Source of the DNA: Natrialba aegyptia DSM 13077
GTDB lineage: Archaea; Halobacteriota; Halobacteria; Halobacteriales; Natrialbaceae
Length of the DNA: 64,000 nucleotides
Assembly (NCBI RefSeq): GCF_000337535.1
Contig: NZ_AOIP01000008.1
Location: forward strand, 1-64,000
Direction of reading: 5' to 3'
A program made the position numbers and the translations under genes. Below the pieces are notes generated by a model. That model was not told the DNA's origin and searched no databases. It worked only from the letters and a program-made list of their open reading frames with translations. Of the stretch, positions 52,047 to 60,247 are shown one piece after another (position 1 is the stretch's first letter; the number at the start of each line of letters is the position of its first letter).

Positions 52047-53495
52047 TTAGCTGCCGTTCGATCCTTCCGTTCCGTCGACGCCCATCGCATCGAACAGCGT
52101 TCGCTTGACCGCTTCCTCGGTCAACTCGAGCAGCGTATCCCGCGTGTCCTCCGAAATTTCGATGCCGGTAAAGATGCCGAGCGGGATCTCCGCACTGGCC
52201 TGGGTCGAGTGGCCGGCGGTTTCACCCATCTCGCCGTAGGCGTCGTCTAACACCTTACCGATGTTGATCCGGATGTCCTTCGAACGGCCCGCGAGGAAGA
52301 TCGTCTCGTCGGCGATGCCGAAGACGGCCGTCGTCGTGACGCCCTCGAGATCCAGTAGGTGGCTCGCTGCCTGCGTCAGCGCCTCACGGTCGCGGACGAG
52401 ACCGGCGTTAGAGACGAGGTGACTCCCCTGGACATCGCGGTTGGTGATCGCCTCGGCGAGCACGTCCAGCGTCTCCGGGGACATCGACGGTGATTCGACC
52501 TGTTCGAGGGTGTCGTGATTGGCAAACGGATAGAGATAGGCCGCAGCGGTGAGATCGGCGGGGGTTGTGTCGCGTTTGAAATCCAGCGTCTCCGCGCGGA
52601 TGCCGTAGAGCAGGGCCGTCGCAACCTCCTCGGAGACGTTCATATCGAATTCCTGGATGTACTTCGTCATGATCGTCGAGGTCGAGGACATGTTCGGCCG
52701 GATGTCGACGAACTCGGGCTCGAACTCTTGTTCGGCCTCGCGGTGGTCGATCACGGCATCGACGGAGAGATCGAGTGCGGTCGACGTTTCGCGGTCGACC
52801 AGCGCGACGGTGTCGTAGACCGAGTGGTCCTCGATTTCGTCCCACTGGACGAGGTCGATGCCGAGGAGATTGACGAACGCGCGGTTTTCCTGGTGGCCGA
52901 CGTCGCCCAGGTAGATGATGTCGGATTCGACGCCGAGATGGCTGGCGATCGCCTGTAATGCCGCGGCGCTCGCGATGGAGTCCGGATCGGGGCTGTCCTG
53001 GGTGATGATCCCGAGCCGCGTGCCGGTTTCTTCGACGAGTTGGGCGAGTTTGCCCGCGTTGTACTCGAGTTCACCTGACTCGAGAGCGCGGAGTGCGGAT
53101 TCGGCGATGACGGAGGAGGGGTTGATGACGATGTCAGCGCCGAGGTCGGCGAGTTCGTCGCCGGAGACGGGATCGCTCGCGCGGGCGACGAGGAACTGGT
53201 TGTCGTTGTTGGCGCGGATGTGTTCGACGGCCTGTTTGTTCGCTTCGACGTTGGACGCGAGGATGAGGACGACATCGCGATCGGCGACGAGATCGGCGGC
53301 TTCGGGTTCGCGGATGTCGGCGGTACGTGCGTCTAAGTCCTGATCGCGGAGGGATTCGACGCGGCTTTCGTCGCGGTCGATGATCAGAACGTCCTTGCCC
53401 TGTTCGACGAGTTCTTCTGCGACGGCGTACCCGACGCTCCCGCAGCCTAAGATAGCGTAGTCAGAGATCGATGAAATGGTTACCCCCGTACTCAT
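52047..53495 (-). CDS. TrkA-N domain fused to DHH/DHHA1 phosphoesterase
   Basis: From ATG 53495 the 482 residues contain an NAD(H)-binding RCK/TrkA-N domain (ILGCGSVGYAVAEEL, about 15-29, then IIDRDESRV) and a DHH/DHHA1 nuclease-phosphodiesterase part (PDPDSIASAAALQ as motif I; IDHREAE at the DHH site). The third residue of the DHH triad is Arg instead of His, so catalysis could be altered. Fusions like this are archaeal relatives of cyclic di-AMP phosphodiesterases; with TrkA-N they suggest control of potassium or redox state (inference). Confidence 0.85.
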   Translation of the reverse strand: MSTGVTISSISDYAILGCGSVGYAVAEELVEQGKDVLIIDRDESRVESLRDQDLDARTADIREPEAADLVADRDVVLILASNVEANKQAVEHIRANNDNQFLVARASDPVSGDELADLGADIVINPSSVIAESALRALESGELEYNAGKLAQLVEETGTRLGIITQDSPDPDSIASAAALQAIASHLGVESDIIYLGDVGHQENRAFVNLLGIDLVQWDEIEDHSVYDTVALVDRETSTALDLSVDAVIDHREAEQEFEPEFVDIRPNMSSTSTIMTKYIQEFDMNVSEEVATALLYGIRAETLDFKRDTTPADLTAAAYLYPFANHDTLEQVESPSMSPETLDVLAEAITNRDVQGSHLVSNAGLVRDREALTQAASHLLDLEGVTTTAVFGIADETIFLAGRSKDIRINIGKVLDDAYGEMGETAGHSTQASAEIPLGIFTGIEISEDTRDTLLELTEEAVKRTLFDAMGVDGTEGSNGS

Positions 53496-53808
53496 GTGAA
53501 CGTGTGGTCGGACCGACCGCACTTAACCTTCCCGAAGAGTGTGACGTTATGGTACGGTGGATAGTTCTCCGATCGTGAGTTGGTGTTCGTTATAGCATTG
53601 TAGCGGGTGTCGTGACTGTGGCGTGTGACGGAACGCGTTTCCGGGTTGGTTTTCGGCTCGGAGCAGAGGGGGTGGAACTCGTGTGAGTGGAGACGAGACG
53701 ATGTGGGCCGCTATCGAGCAACCGGTGGTGGGACGTGCGTGGGCCCCTCTGTCATAACGGTCCTCAAGGGAAACGTATTTTACCGGCCGAGAAAAACTCG
53801 GGAGTGAA
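53496..53808. other. Intergenic region before tRNA-Lys
   Basis: About 313 bp. A TATTTTAC box at 53777-53784 fits the tRNA promoter. The rest is GC-rich with no ORF of convincing composition (a 60-codon frame is Arg-rich and rejected) and no repeat of note. Confidence 0.5.
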
Positions 53809-53882
53809 GGGCCGGTAGCTCAGTCCGGCAGAGCGTCTGACTCTTAATCAGACGGTCGCGTGTTCAAATCGCGCCCGGCCCG
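53809..53882 (+). tRNA. tRNA-Lys (anticodon CTT)
   Basis: A 74-base cloverleaf: acceptor stem GGGCCGG/CCGGCCC, D arm, anticodon arm TCTGA-CTCTTAA-TCAGA with anticodon CTT, variable loop and T arm with GTTCAAATC, then discriminator G. CCA is not encoded. The 3' part is repeated downstream. Confidence 0.95.
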
Positions 53883-53927
53883 CTTTTGCTCCGAGCAATC
53901 ACGCGAGGAGCAACGCGACTAGCGTGA
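53860..53927 (+). repeat. Direct repeat copy 1 (tRNA-Lys 3' end)
   Basis: The 41 bases from 53860 (T loop to beyond the acceptor) recur exactly at 53977, and about 27 more follow with five mismatches. This is the normal end of tRNA-Lys plus flank. Confidence 0.9.
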
Positions 53928-54230
53928 TGTGAATCGCAGGGAGGTCGCGCCCAGCGGAGCGAGCACGTCCGACCGTGTGTTCAAATCGCGCCCGGCCCGC
54001 TTTTGCTCCGAGCAATCGCGCGAGGAGCGATGCGGCTGGCGTGAGTTGACGGAGACGAGTCCCAGCCCGTGAACGAGCGGAGCGAACGAGCCAACGTTGA
54101 TAGCCCGGACACACTATTCCGCATCGCGCTCAACGCACTACCAGCGACACGCAAGAATATAGTTCTGCTGTCGCCACTCACTTCGAGTTCAAAAAATCGA
54201 GCGGACTGTCAATCGAGTTCCGAAGGCCGG
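53883..54230. other. Intergenic region after tRNA-Lys with duplicated tRNA tail
   Basis: About 348 bp. It holds the second copy of the tRNA 3' tail (53977-54044) and GAGCGGAGCGA-type short repeats. I see no integrase gene, no ORF and no other RNA. Confidence 0.6.
53977..54044 (+). repeat. Direct repeat copy 2, duplicated tRNA-Lys tail (att-like)
   Basis: 63 of 68 bases match copy 1, including the T loop, acceptor 3' strand and the flank CGCTTTTGCTCCGAG. It lies 117 bp downstream with no tRNA 5' half, as expected for an att site remnant of an integrated element that was lost, or a local duplication. Confidence 0.8.
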
Positions 54231-55742
54231 TTACCGGTCGTCTCGAACGCCGGCGGGGAACTCGTTGCCCGATAACTCCACGGCACCGGAGTCGCTCGTG
54301 ATGCGAAGCGAGTTGGCGTTCGCGATCGGCTGGGCGGCGGAGTTTTCGATCGTCACGTCGGCCGCGCCGTTGACGACGATCGGGGTGTCTCGCGTTTCGA
54401 ACTCGCTGTCGGAGATGGTGTAGTTCTCGCCGCGGAGTTCGATGCCGCGCCGTTTGGTGTCGCCGGGTTGGTCGATGTCGAGCCCGGTGAACTGGCAATT
54501 GTGGCGCTGGCAGAAGATTGCGTGCCGAAGCGTGGTCCCGGGTGCATCGCCGGTGACGCGGACGTTCGACAGGTCGACGCCGCCGCCGTCCTCGCCGAGG
54601 ATGCGAACGGCATTTGCACTCCCGGCCATGTCGACGGTGACGTTTTCGATGGTCGTCGGCCCGTTGCCGGAATCGAGTCGGATCCCGTTTGCGGGTTGTG
54701 CACCGACGCTGATATCGGTGTTCGAAATGGTCGTTTCGTCGACGTCGCTCATGACTCTGATGGCGTCGCCGTTTGGTTCCGGGACGGCGATCGTCGCGTC
54801 TTCGATGGTAAACCGATCGCCGCCGTCGAGTCGAATCGCGTGTTGGCCCGCCGAGCCGTGCGGGTCGTCGTCGACGACGACCGTTGCGCCGCTGACCGCC
54901 GCGGTCGAGCCGTTGAGCCGGATCGAGGCGGTCCCGCTGTTTCGGAAGTAGCCGCCACTGATGCCGACTCGACCCGTCTGGTTCGAAGAGTACAATCCGT
55001 TATCCGGGAAGCCGCCCAGAATACAGTTCTCGAACACGAGCGTCCCGCGGTGGTTCCCGTTGACGTGGATGCCGGTCGCGCCGCGCCACATGTTGCCCTC
55101 GTTCGGCGTCTCGTCGACGTGGACGGCCCCGTCGGGCGCGTGGAAACAATTGACGAGCCCCTCGCCATCGGGGTCGAGCACGTTGAACAGGCCCGGACCC
55201 CAGGTTCCGCTGTCGTGGACGCCATCAATTGTCACGTTTCGAACGATAAGGCCGTCCTCGACCTCCGCGTTGATAACTCGAATACCCGTTTCCGATGCGG
55301 TCTGGTCGACGTCGAACCCTTCGAACCGAAGATCGTTGCCGGGAACCTCGTGTGTTCCCAGTCGGAATAGTCGGTATTGTGGGCCGTCGAACTCGTGATA
55401 GTTTGCCGGAACGAGCGTCGCGTCCTCCCCCACGAAACCGACGTTCTCGAATCCAGTGAACCGGAGCTGTTCGTCCATGTAGTATCGCCCTTCGGGGAAC
55501 TCGAGGAGCGTATCGTCTCCAACGTGCTCTCGAAGGACGGGCGTAATTGATTCGTTTCCGTCGGGGTCTGCACCGGCTTCGACGACGTCGATGACGGTGT
55601 CGTACTGACTCCGTACATCGTCGTCGGCCGCTGCTACCGAGCCGACGCTGGCAAGTGAGGCCACCGACCCGGCCGCAACGAGACTGCCTTTTAGATACGA
55701 TCGTCGACTGAACTGCTGACTGCGTCCGTCGTTTGAAGTCAC
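54231..55742 (-). CDS. Tat-exported right-handed beta-helix protein
   Basis: The 503 residues carry a Tat signal (SRRSYLKG, about 12-19) with AAADDD cleavage region and many repeated beta-helix turns (GIRVINAEVEDGLIVRNVTIDG; GIRLDSGNGPTTIENVTV; NGAADVTIENS) of the pectate-lyase-like parallel helix type. It should be secreted and may bind or cut polysaccharide; no catalytic Asp/Arg set is obvious. The tRNA-tail duplication lies just beyond its 3' end. Confidence 0.85.
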   Translation of the reverse strand: MTSNDGRSQQFSRRSYLKGSLVAAGSVASLASVGSVAAADDDVRSQYDTVIDVVEAGADPDGNESITPVLREHVGDDTLLEFPEGRYYMDEQLRFTGFENVGFVGEDATLVPANYHEFDGPQYRLFRLGTHEVPGNDLRFEGFDVDQTASETGIRVINAEVEDGLIVRNVTIDGVHDSGTWGPGLFNVLDPDGEGLVNCFHAPDGAVHVDETPNEGNMWRGATGIHVNGNHRGTLVFENCILGGFPDNGLYSSNQTGRVGISGGYFRNSGTASIRLNGSTAAVSGATVVVDDDPHGSAGQHAIRLDGGDRFTIEDATIAVPEPNGDAIRVMSDVDETTISNTDISVGAQPANGIRLDSGNGPTTIENVTVDMAGSANAVRILGEDGGGVDLSNVRVTGDAPGTTLRHAIFCQRHNCQFTGLDIDQPGDTKRRGIELRGENYTISDSEFETRDTPIVVNGAADVTIENSAAQPIANANSLRITSDSGAVELSGNEFPAGVRDDR

Positions 55743-56107
55743 GTCCTCCCTTCTGGAGGTTGGGTTATTACGTATATTCTGCGTAAATTTTCTGTTAATT
55801 CCCAGAGTATTCGAACGACGATTGACCGTTCGTCAACAGCGACGATAGCTTGCGATTTTGCGAGCTGCTCGCGTTCGGTTTCGCTGTTCAAAACAACGTG
55901 ACTGTCTCCGCTACTGTGGTGAGCGAAACAGTTCTGCTTCCAGAACGATTTTAGCGCGCTGCAGGCCATCGTTTTTCACGCTGATTTCGACGTAACTGAC
56001 TCTAATGCTGGTTTATATACCATCGATAGTGACTGTCAAGATTGTCATTGCTAATATCTTTGGATGAGGGGTTATTGCGCTCCTTATCCTACGATTGAAC
56101 CGAATCC
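55743..56107. other. AT-rich intergenic region between the beta-helix and HTH-10 genes
   Basis: About 365 bp and AT-rich. TTTATATAC at 56012-56020 is a strong TATA-like box, but it would give the HTH-10 gene a leader of roughly 66 bases. CTTATCC near 56082 could serve it closer. A 76-codon frame here is rejected for composition. No repeats or RNA structure stood out. Confidence 0.5.
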
Positions 56108-56776
56108 ATGACATCGATCGCAGACATCGAGTTCACGGCTGACGGGACCGGACTGGGCGACCTCTTCGAGGCCGTTCCCTCACTGACCTGCGAGATGGAG
56201 AGTGTGATCGCCTCGCAAGGGCACGGGCTCTGGCTCTCGGGGCCCTCCCAGGAGATGATCGACGACGCGTTGGCGACCTCGTCCGCGATCGATGAGTACT
56301 CGCTGATCAACAGCGACGACGACCGCTGGCTGTACGACATCGAGTTCACACCGGAAACGGTCAACGTCTTCGAGCTGGTTATCGAGGAGGGCGGGACCGT
56401 ACTGAGCGCCTCCGCATCGAACGGCACCTGGCTGTTGAGCATCCGTGTTCTCGAACGGGACCACGTGAGTTCGCTCTATGATCGGCTCACCGAAGACGAC
56501 GTCTCGCCGACGATCGTTCGCCTCTTCGATCTGGAGTCGGAGAGTAACTCCCAGTGTGGGCTGACCGCTCGACAGTACGAAACACTGGTGGCCGCGATCG
56601 ATCACGGGTACTTCGAGATCCCACGGGAGGTCTCGATGCAAGAACTGTCGGAAGAACTCGATATCTCTCATCAGGCGCTGTCCGAGCGATTACGGCGTGC
56701 CTACCGTGCACTCGTCACGTCGGAGCTCAACGTTACCGAAGAGGCACCGATTACTGAACCGATGCCCTCCGACTGA
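56108..56776 (+). CDS. HTH-10 (Bat-type) family transcriptional regulator
   Basis: The 222 residues have an N-terminal sensor-like domain (about 1-135) and a C-terminal HTH-10 domain (about 150-215: LTARQYETLVAAIDHGYFEIPREVSMQELSEELDISHQALSERLRRA), as in bacterioopsin activator proteins. It should bind DNA; the ligand and targets are unknown. The next gene, an enoyl-CoA hydratase, has its own promoter 82 bp on. Confidence 0.92.
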   Translation: MTSIADIEFTADGTGLGDLFEAVPSLTCEMESVIASQGHGLWLSGPSQEMIDDALATSSAIDEYSLINSDDDRWLYDIEFTPETVNVFELVIEEGGTVLSASASNGTWLLSIRVLERDHVSSLYDRLTEDDVSPTIVRLFDLESESNSQCGLTARQYETLVAAIDHGYFEIPREVSMQELSEELDISHQALSERLRRAYRALVTSELNVTEEAPITEPMPSD

Positions 56777-56858
56777 CGGACTGCCGATGCAGGTGGAACC
56801 GCCGTCGAGGAGCGGGCTGAAACATCACCATTAATAGTTGGCCGTCTGTCTATCCGGT

Positions 56859-57626
56859 ATGGATATCGACAGCGATGGTGGCGTCCTGACAATCACTTTT
56901 GACCGGCCCGAGGTCCGCAATGCGATTTCTCGCGAGACGGCTACAACCCTGGCGGAGACGATCGCCGACGCGTCCCCCGATGAGTATCACGCGATCGTTA
57001 TCACTGGCGAAGGCGATGCCTTCAGCGCCGGCGGCGATATCGAGGCGATGGCGACGGAGCCCGACCCGCCGCGTGAGGCCTACGAAGACATCACGAACTC
57101 GTTCGGCCGCGTCGTCGAAGCCATGCTCGAGTGTCCGGTTCCGATCGTCGCGAAAGTGTCCGGCGACGCGGTCGGTGCCGGCCTCGCGGTCGTCGCTCTC
57201 TCGGATATCGCCTACGCCTCCGCGGAGGCGACCTTCTCCTGTGCGTTCGTCCGCGTCGGCCTCATTCCGGATACCGGCGGCACCTTCATGCTCCCGCACC
57301 TGATCGGCCTGCGCGCGGCGAAAAAACTCGCGTTCACCGGCGAGTTCGTCGACGCCGAGCGCGCCGCGGACCTCGACCTGATCAACGAAGCGGTTCCTGC
57401 GAGTGAACTCGACGGGCGAGTGGCCGAAACCGTCGAGCGACTCGGCCGACGACCGACGGATGTGATCGGCATAACGAAACAGGCGCTACACGAGAATCTG
57501 GGCCGTCAGTGGTCCGAGGCGTTGGATTACGAGAATCTGCTCCAGGGACACGCTCGTGCGACCGATTCCCACGAGGAAGGTGTTGCTGCGTTTCTCGAGG
57601 GTCGCGATCCGGCGTTTAACGAGTAG
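56859..57626 (+). CDS. Enoyl-CoA hydratase/isomerase family protein
   Basis: From ATG 56859 (MDIDSDGGVLTITFDRPE) the 255 residues have the crotonase oxyanion-hole loop AFSAGGDIEAM and IPDTGGTFMLPHLIG, with the catalytic Glu position of hydratases changed to Asp (DTGG), so the reaction may be isomerase- or hydrolase-like. TTAATAG near 56831-56837, about 25 bases upstream, suggests a leaderless mRNA. It acts on acyl-CoA in the cytosol, likely in beta-oxidation or related degradation. Confidence 0.92.
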   Translation: MDIDSDGGVLTITFDRPEVRNAISRETATTLAETIADASPDEYHAIVITGEGDAFSAGGDIEAMATEPDPPREAYEDITNSFGRVVEAMLECPVPIVAKVSGDAVGAGLAVVALSDIAYASAEATFSCAFVRVGLIPDTGGTFMLPHLIGLRAAKKLAFTGEFVDAERAADLDLINEAVPASELDGRVAETVERLGRRPTDVIGITKQALHENLGRQWSEALDYENLLQGHARATDSHEEGVAAFLEGRDPAFNE

Positions 57627-57760
57627 GCTCTAGATTACGATCGATAGAGAGACACTATTCTCACTGTTTCTCCAGTCCAGCGGGCTATCGCTGTGGTATG
57701 GACACGCAAGCCAGCGCAAGCAGCACCGTCTTGGTCGTCTTTGACGGACATTTGAGTGCA

Positions 57761-58288
57761 ATGTCTCCACAATTTACGGACGACGACGTCGGCAAGAGCG
57801 TCATCAACGCCGAGGGTGATGAGGTCGGTATCATCGCCGACGTCGAACACGGCACCGCGCACGTCGAACCGGACCCCGGAATCACGGATACGATCAAGGC
57901 GAAACTCGGTTGGGGTGGAACAGACGATGCGTATCCGCTGCAGGAGAGTTCAGTCGCGGATGTCACAGCGGACGAAGTCCACTTACAGAGTGATCTGTCC
58001 GGAACAGGGGCTGGTATGAGTAGTGACACAGCCGCTGGGGCTGGCACCGGTGCCGGCTCGAGTCGACCGCGCGATACCGGGATGGATACGGACACTGGGA
58101 GGGGTACCGATACGGAAGGACGGACGGGGACGACGCGCGAGGATCGCGAAGACGATAGTGGACTGACGGACGACGATGACGAACTGATCGGCGATAGTGA
58201 CGACGATAGCGGCTTGATGGACGATGACGACGATGATAGCGGGCTGATGAACGATGACGATGATGACCGTCGTAACGACACGCGATAA
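57761..58288 (+). CDS. PRC-barrel-like protein with repetitive acidic tail
   Basis: From ATG 57761 (MSPQFTDDDVGKSVINAEG) the 175 residues start with a PRC-like barrel (residues about 8-75), then a Gly/Thr linker and a tail of three DDDSGLM-type acidic repeats. Gly-Thr-Asp dipeptide repeats are again hexamer-encoded. Longer upstream start (57698) is rejected as it has no haloarchaeal character. Function unknown. Confidence 0.8.
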   Translation: MSPQFTDDDVGKSVINAEGDEVGIIADVEHGTAHVEPDPGITDTIKAKLGWGGTDDAYPLQESSVADVTADEVHLQSDLSGTGAGMSSDTAAGAGTGAGSSRPRDTGMDTDTGRGTDTEGRTGTTREDREDDSGLTDDDDELIGDSDDDSGLMDDDDDDSGLMNDDDDDRRNDTR

Positions 58289-58366
58289 CCCGCCGTCCTC
58301 ACCGATTCAGTGAACCAGTTCTCCATCCAGCAACGATTTCTCACCCGACGCGCCACCAGTTACCGT

Positions 58367-59197
58367 TCACTTCGGCTCGCCGTGTGACACGCCGTCGCGC
58401 TCGTCCGCTCGCCGCCGCCGCAGTGCCGCCCGTGCGTTCGAAGCCTCGTATCCAAAGAGGACGCTCTCGCCGTAGTGTTCTGCCACTTCGAGTGCGCGGA
58501 TCAGGTTCTCGACCTCGACGTTGACCGCGTACAACTCGATACTGAACGGCGTCTCGAGTTCACTTTCGAATCCCTTCGCGATCGTCTCGAGCCAGTAGGT
58601 CGTCTCGTAGGCCATATCGTACAGCGGCACGACGAACTCGTCGACGTACTCTTCGAGGGCCGCGAGGTCGAGGCCGGCCCGTTCGTAGAGGTGACCCGGA
58701 TACGGGTCAGGGTAGAGCGTTAGATAGACCCGCCCCGGTATGCGATCGGCGGCTTCGGCGACGAACTCGGTGATGACGCTCGCGCGCCACTCGTTTCGAT
58801 CTTCGTATTCGCTCTCTGCAAACGCCTGCTCACAGACGCCACAGCGACAGTATTCGGGACGAGGAAACCCGACGTCGTCGAGTCTCACGTCCTCGTTCGC
58901 CTCGACGCAATCGTCGATGATTTCGAACAGCCCCTCGCGATAGTCCTCGCGCGAGGGACAGATGTAGGCCCAGTCGAAGTACCGGCGATCCCTGGTTGCG
59001 GGTCGCCCCATGTCGTCGACCGGAACGAGCGACGGATCGGCGTCTGCGGCCGCGTTGTCGCCAAAACAGGAGACCATGTTCACCCCGTCCGCGATCGGCT
59101 CTGCGGACCGGCCGGTCACGTCCTTGACCTCGTAGAAGCCGCGGTCGAACTCCGGCCACTGGACCTCTTCAGCGTTGCGGGTGACGACGCCGTACAT
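58367..59197 (-). CDS. Putative TIM-barrel (glycoside-hydrolase-like) protein, haloarchaeal
   Basis: The 276 residues have the alpha/beta look of a TIM barrel (FDRGFYEVKDV, DWAYICPSREDYREGLFEIID, VRLDDVGFPRPEYCRCGVCEQAF, GRVYLTLYPDPYPGHLYERAGLDLAALEEYVDEFVVPLYDM). The CRCGVC pair could bind metal. A likeness to putative glycosidase-type families is only structural style. No signal peptide, so cytosolic. It has hexamer arrays upstream of its start. Confidence 0.6.
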   Translation of the reverse strand: MYGVVTRNAEEVQWPEFDRGFYEVKDVTGRSAEPIADGVNMVSCFGDNAAADADPSLVPVDDMGRPATRDRRYFDWAYICPSREDYREGLFEIIDDCVEANEDVRLDDVGFPRPEYCRCGVCEQAFAESEYEDRNEWRASVITEFVAEAADRIPGRVYLTLYPDPYPGHLYERAGLDLAALEEYVDEFVVPLYDMAYETTYWLETIAKGFESELETPFSIELYAVNVEVENLIRALEVAEHYGESVLFGYEASNARAALRRRRADERDGVSHGEPK

Positions 59198-59246
59198 AGC
59201 TCACGGTACGACGCCGTCCCCGTAAGCCGTTCGGATCGGGGTGATC

Positions 59247-59294
59247 GTAGTCGTAGTCGTATTCGTATTCGTATTCGTAGTCGTAGTCGTATCC
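59247..59294 (+). repeat. Hexanucleotide tandem array (GTAGTC/GTATTC)x8
   Basis: Eight contiguous 6-bp units: GTAGTC twice, GTATTC three times, GTAGTC twice, then GTATCC. It lies about 50 bp upstream of the start of the gene at 59197 (minus strand). Confidence 0.9.
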
Positions 59295-59330
59295 ACATCC
59301 GGACGCCTCCGTGTACTCACCCTCGGGGTC

Positions 59331-59372
59331 GTAGTCGTACGAGTATGACTATGAGCATGAGTACGAGTACGC
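59331..59372 (+). repeat. Second hexanucleotide array, degenerate
   Basis: Seven 6-bp units related to the first array: GTAGTC, GTACGA, GTATGA, CTATGA, GCATGA, GTACGA, GTACGC. The units here include ATG triplets that lead into the small ORF at 59351. Confidence 0.8.
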
Positions 59373-59470
59373 GAACCGACCCGATAACTCGCGCGTGGGT
59401 CAACTGTGAACTCGTGTGCGTTCTGTGCGGGTTCCAGAACTACGTCTCGGGTCGGTTCAGTCGTTTCTGA
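59351..59470 (+). CDS. Possible 39-residue cysteine-bearing micro-ORF
   Basis: ATG 59351 inside a hexamer array to TGA 59470. The product has three cysteines (NC, VC and LCG) reminiscent of a partial zinc knuckle, but the rest is unlike haloarchaeal proteins. It may be chance or a decayed zinc protein. Confidence 0.2.
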   Translation: MSMSTSTRTDPITRAWVNCELVCVLCGFQNYVSGRFSRF

Positions 59471-59498
59471 GACGATTCAGGGTTCGTTCTTACTCGGC

Positions 59499-59618
59499 TT
59501 ACTCGGCTGGCTCGTATTCGATTTCCTCGGTGTCGATCTCCGACGAGCTGGTGAAGACGACCTTCCAGAGGACGGCGATAACGACCAGGGCAAGCAGGAC
59601 TTTAACCGTACGTGACAT
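59499..59618 (-). CDS. 39-residue single-helix membrane micro-protein
   Basis: ATG 59618 (MSRTVKVLLALVVIAVLWKVVF) to TAA 59499. One N-terminal hydrophobic helix is followed by an acidic tail (SSSEIDTEEIEYEPAE). CTAAATAG about 30 bases upstream is a good TATA-like box. The strong haloarchaeal composition suggests a real gene; role unknown, perhaps a membrane-anchored regulator of a neighbour. Confidence 0.7.
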   Translation of the reverse strand: MSRTVKVLLALVVIAVLWKVVFTSSSEIDTEEIEYEPAE

Positions 59619-59755
59619 ATCCACCTAGAGTTTCGGTCGGCTCCTATTTAGCTATTCTGGATAGTCCTCTCGATTCGAAAATCCACACGTTCGACACCGG
59701 CGTGGGGTGTCGATAGCGCAGCCGATTGACGGGACTGGTGGGCCAGCCGTTCCGG

Positions 59756-60247
59756 TCAGGCTGTATCGATCAGCGCTGCGATCTCCTCTCGGATGATCGT
59801 CTCACAGTACGTACAGCGAACGCCGTCCGGGAGCACTTCGAACCGCGATGTCACGGGTTCGTCGCCGGTCGTGATGCAGTCCGCGTTCGGACACGACAAC
59901 ACGCCTTCGACGTACTCGGGGCGCTCGACGCGATGCTTTTCGACCACCTCGTAGTCACGAACGATGTTGATCGTTGCGTCGGGCGCGATCAGCGAGAGGA
60001 CGTCGACTTCGTCTTGACTCAACTCCCGACCCTCGACCTTGACGATGTCTTTGCGCGCGAATCGATTCGATGGGACGTTCATCCCGACGGAAACCTCCTC
60101 GCCATCGGTCCCGTCGATACCGAGAATCGCGAGGACGTTAAGCGCCTGGCCACCGCGGACGTGATCGATGACGGTGCCGTCCTGAATCTTGCTTACCCGG
60201 AGTTCGTGTGCCCCGTTGTCGTCGTGATGGTCGTGGTCGTCACTCAT
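59756..60247 (-). CDS. pyrI: Aspartate carbamoyltransferase regulatory chain
   Basis: From ATG 60247 ([16 protein letters not shown]) the 163 residues include [24 protein letters not shown] and the C-terminal zinc domain (CPNADC ... CTYC). It forms the allosteric dimer of ATCase. The start overlaps the end of pyrB by 8 bp, so translation is coupled. The His/Asp-rich N-terminus is a haloarchaeal extension. Confidence 0.95.
   Translation of the reverse strand: MSDDHDHHDDNGAHELRVSKIQDGTVIDHVRGGQALNVLAILGIDGTDGEEVSVGMNVPSNRFARKDIVKVEGRELSQDEVDVLSLIAPDATINIVRDYEVVEKHRVERPEYVEGVLSCPNADCITTGDEPVTSRFEVLPDGVRCTYCETIIREEIAALIDTA

Larger units (their letters stand above)
59198..59498. other. Hexamer-repeat-rich intergenic region
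   Basis: About 300 bp holding two hexanucleotide arrays (59247-59294 and 59331-59372) and one possible 39-codon cysteine-bearing ORF (59351-59470). No other gene is evident. Confidence 0.65.

Noticed and set aside
53625-53807. A 60-codon frame before tRNA-Lys
   Set aside because: It starts with GTG, is Arg/Gly/Trp-rich and lacks acidic residues; the tRNA promoter overlaps its end.
55739-55969. A 76-codon frame upstream of the beta-helix gene
   Set aside because: It is in AT-rich noncoding sequence overlapping the beta-helix start, without a TATA box or family likeness.
59331-59372. Hexamer array as a possible protein-binding operator
   Set aside because: The units drift in sequence and have no dyad, so simple repeat expansion is the better explanation.
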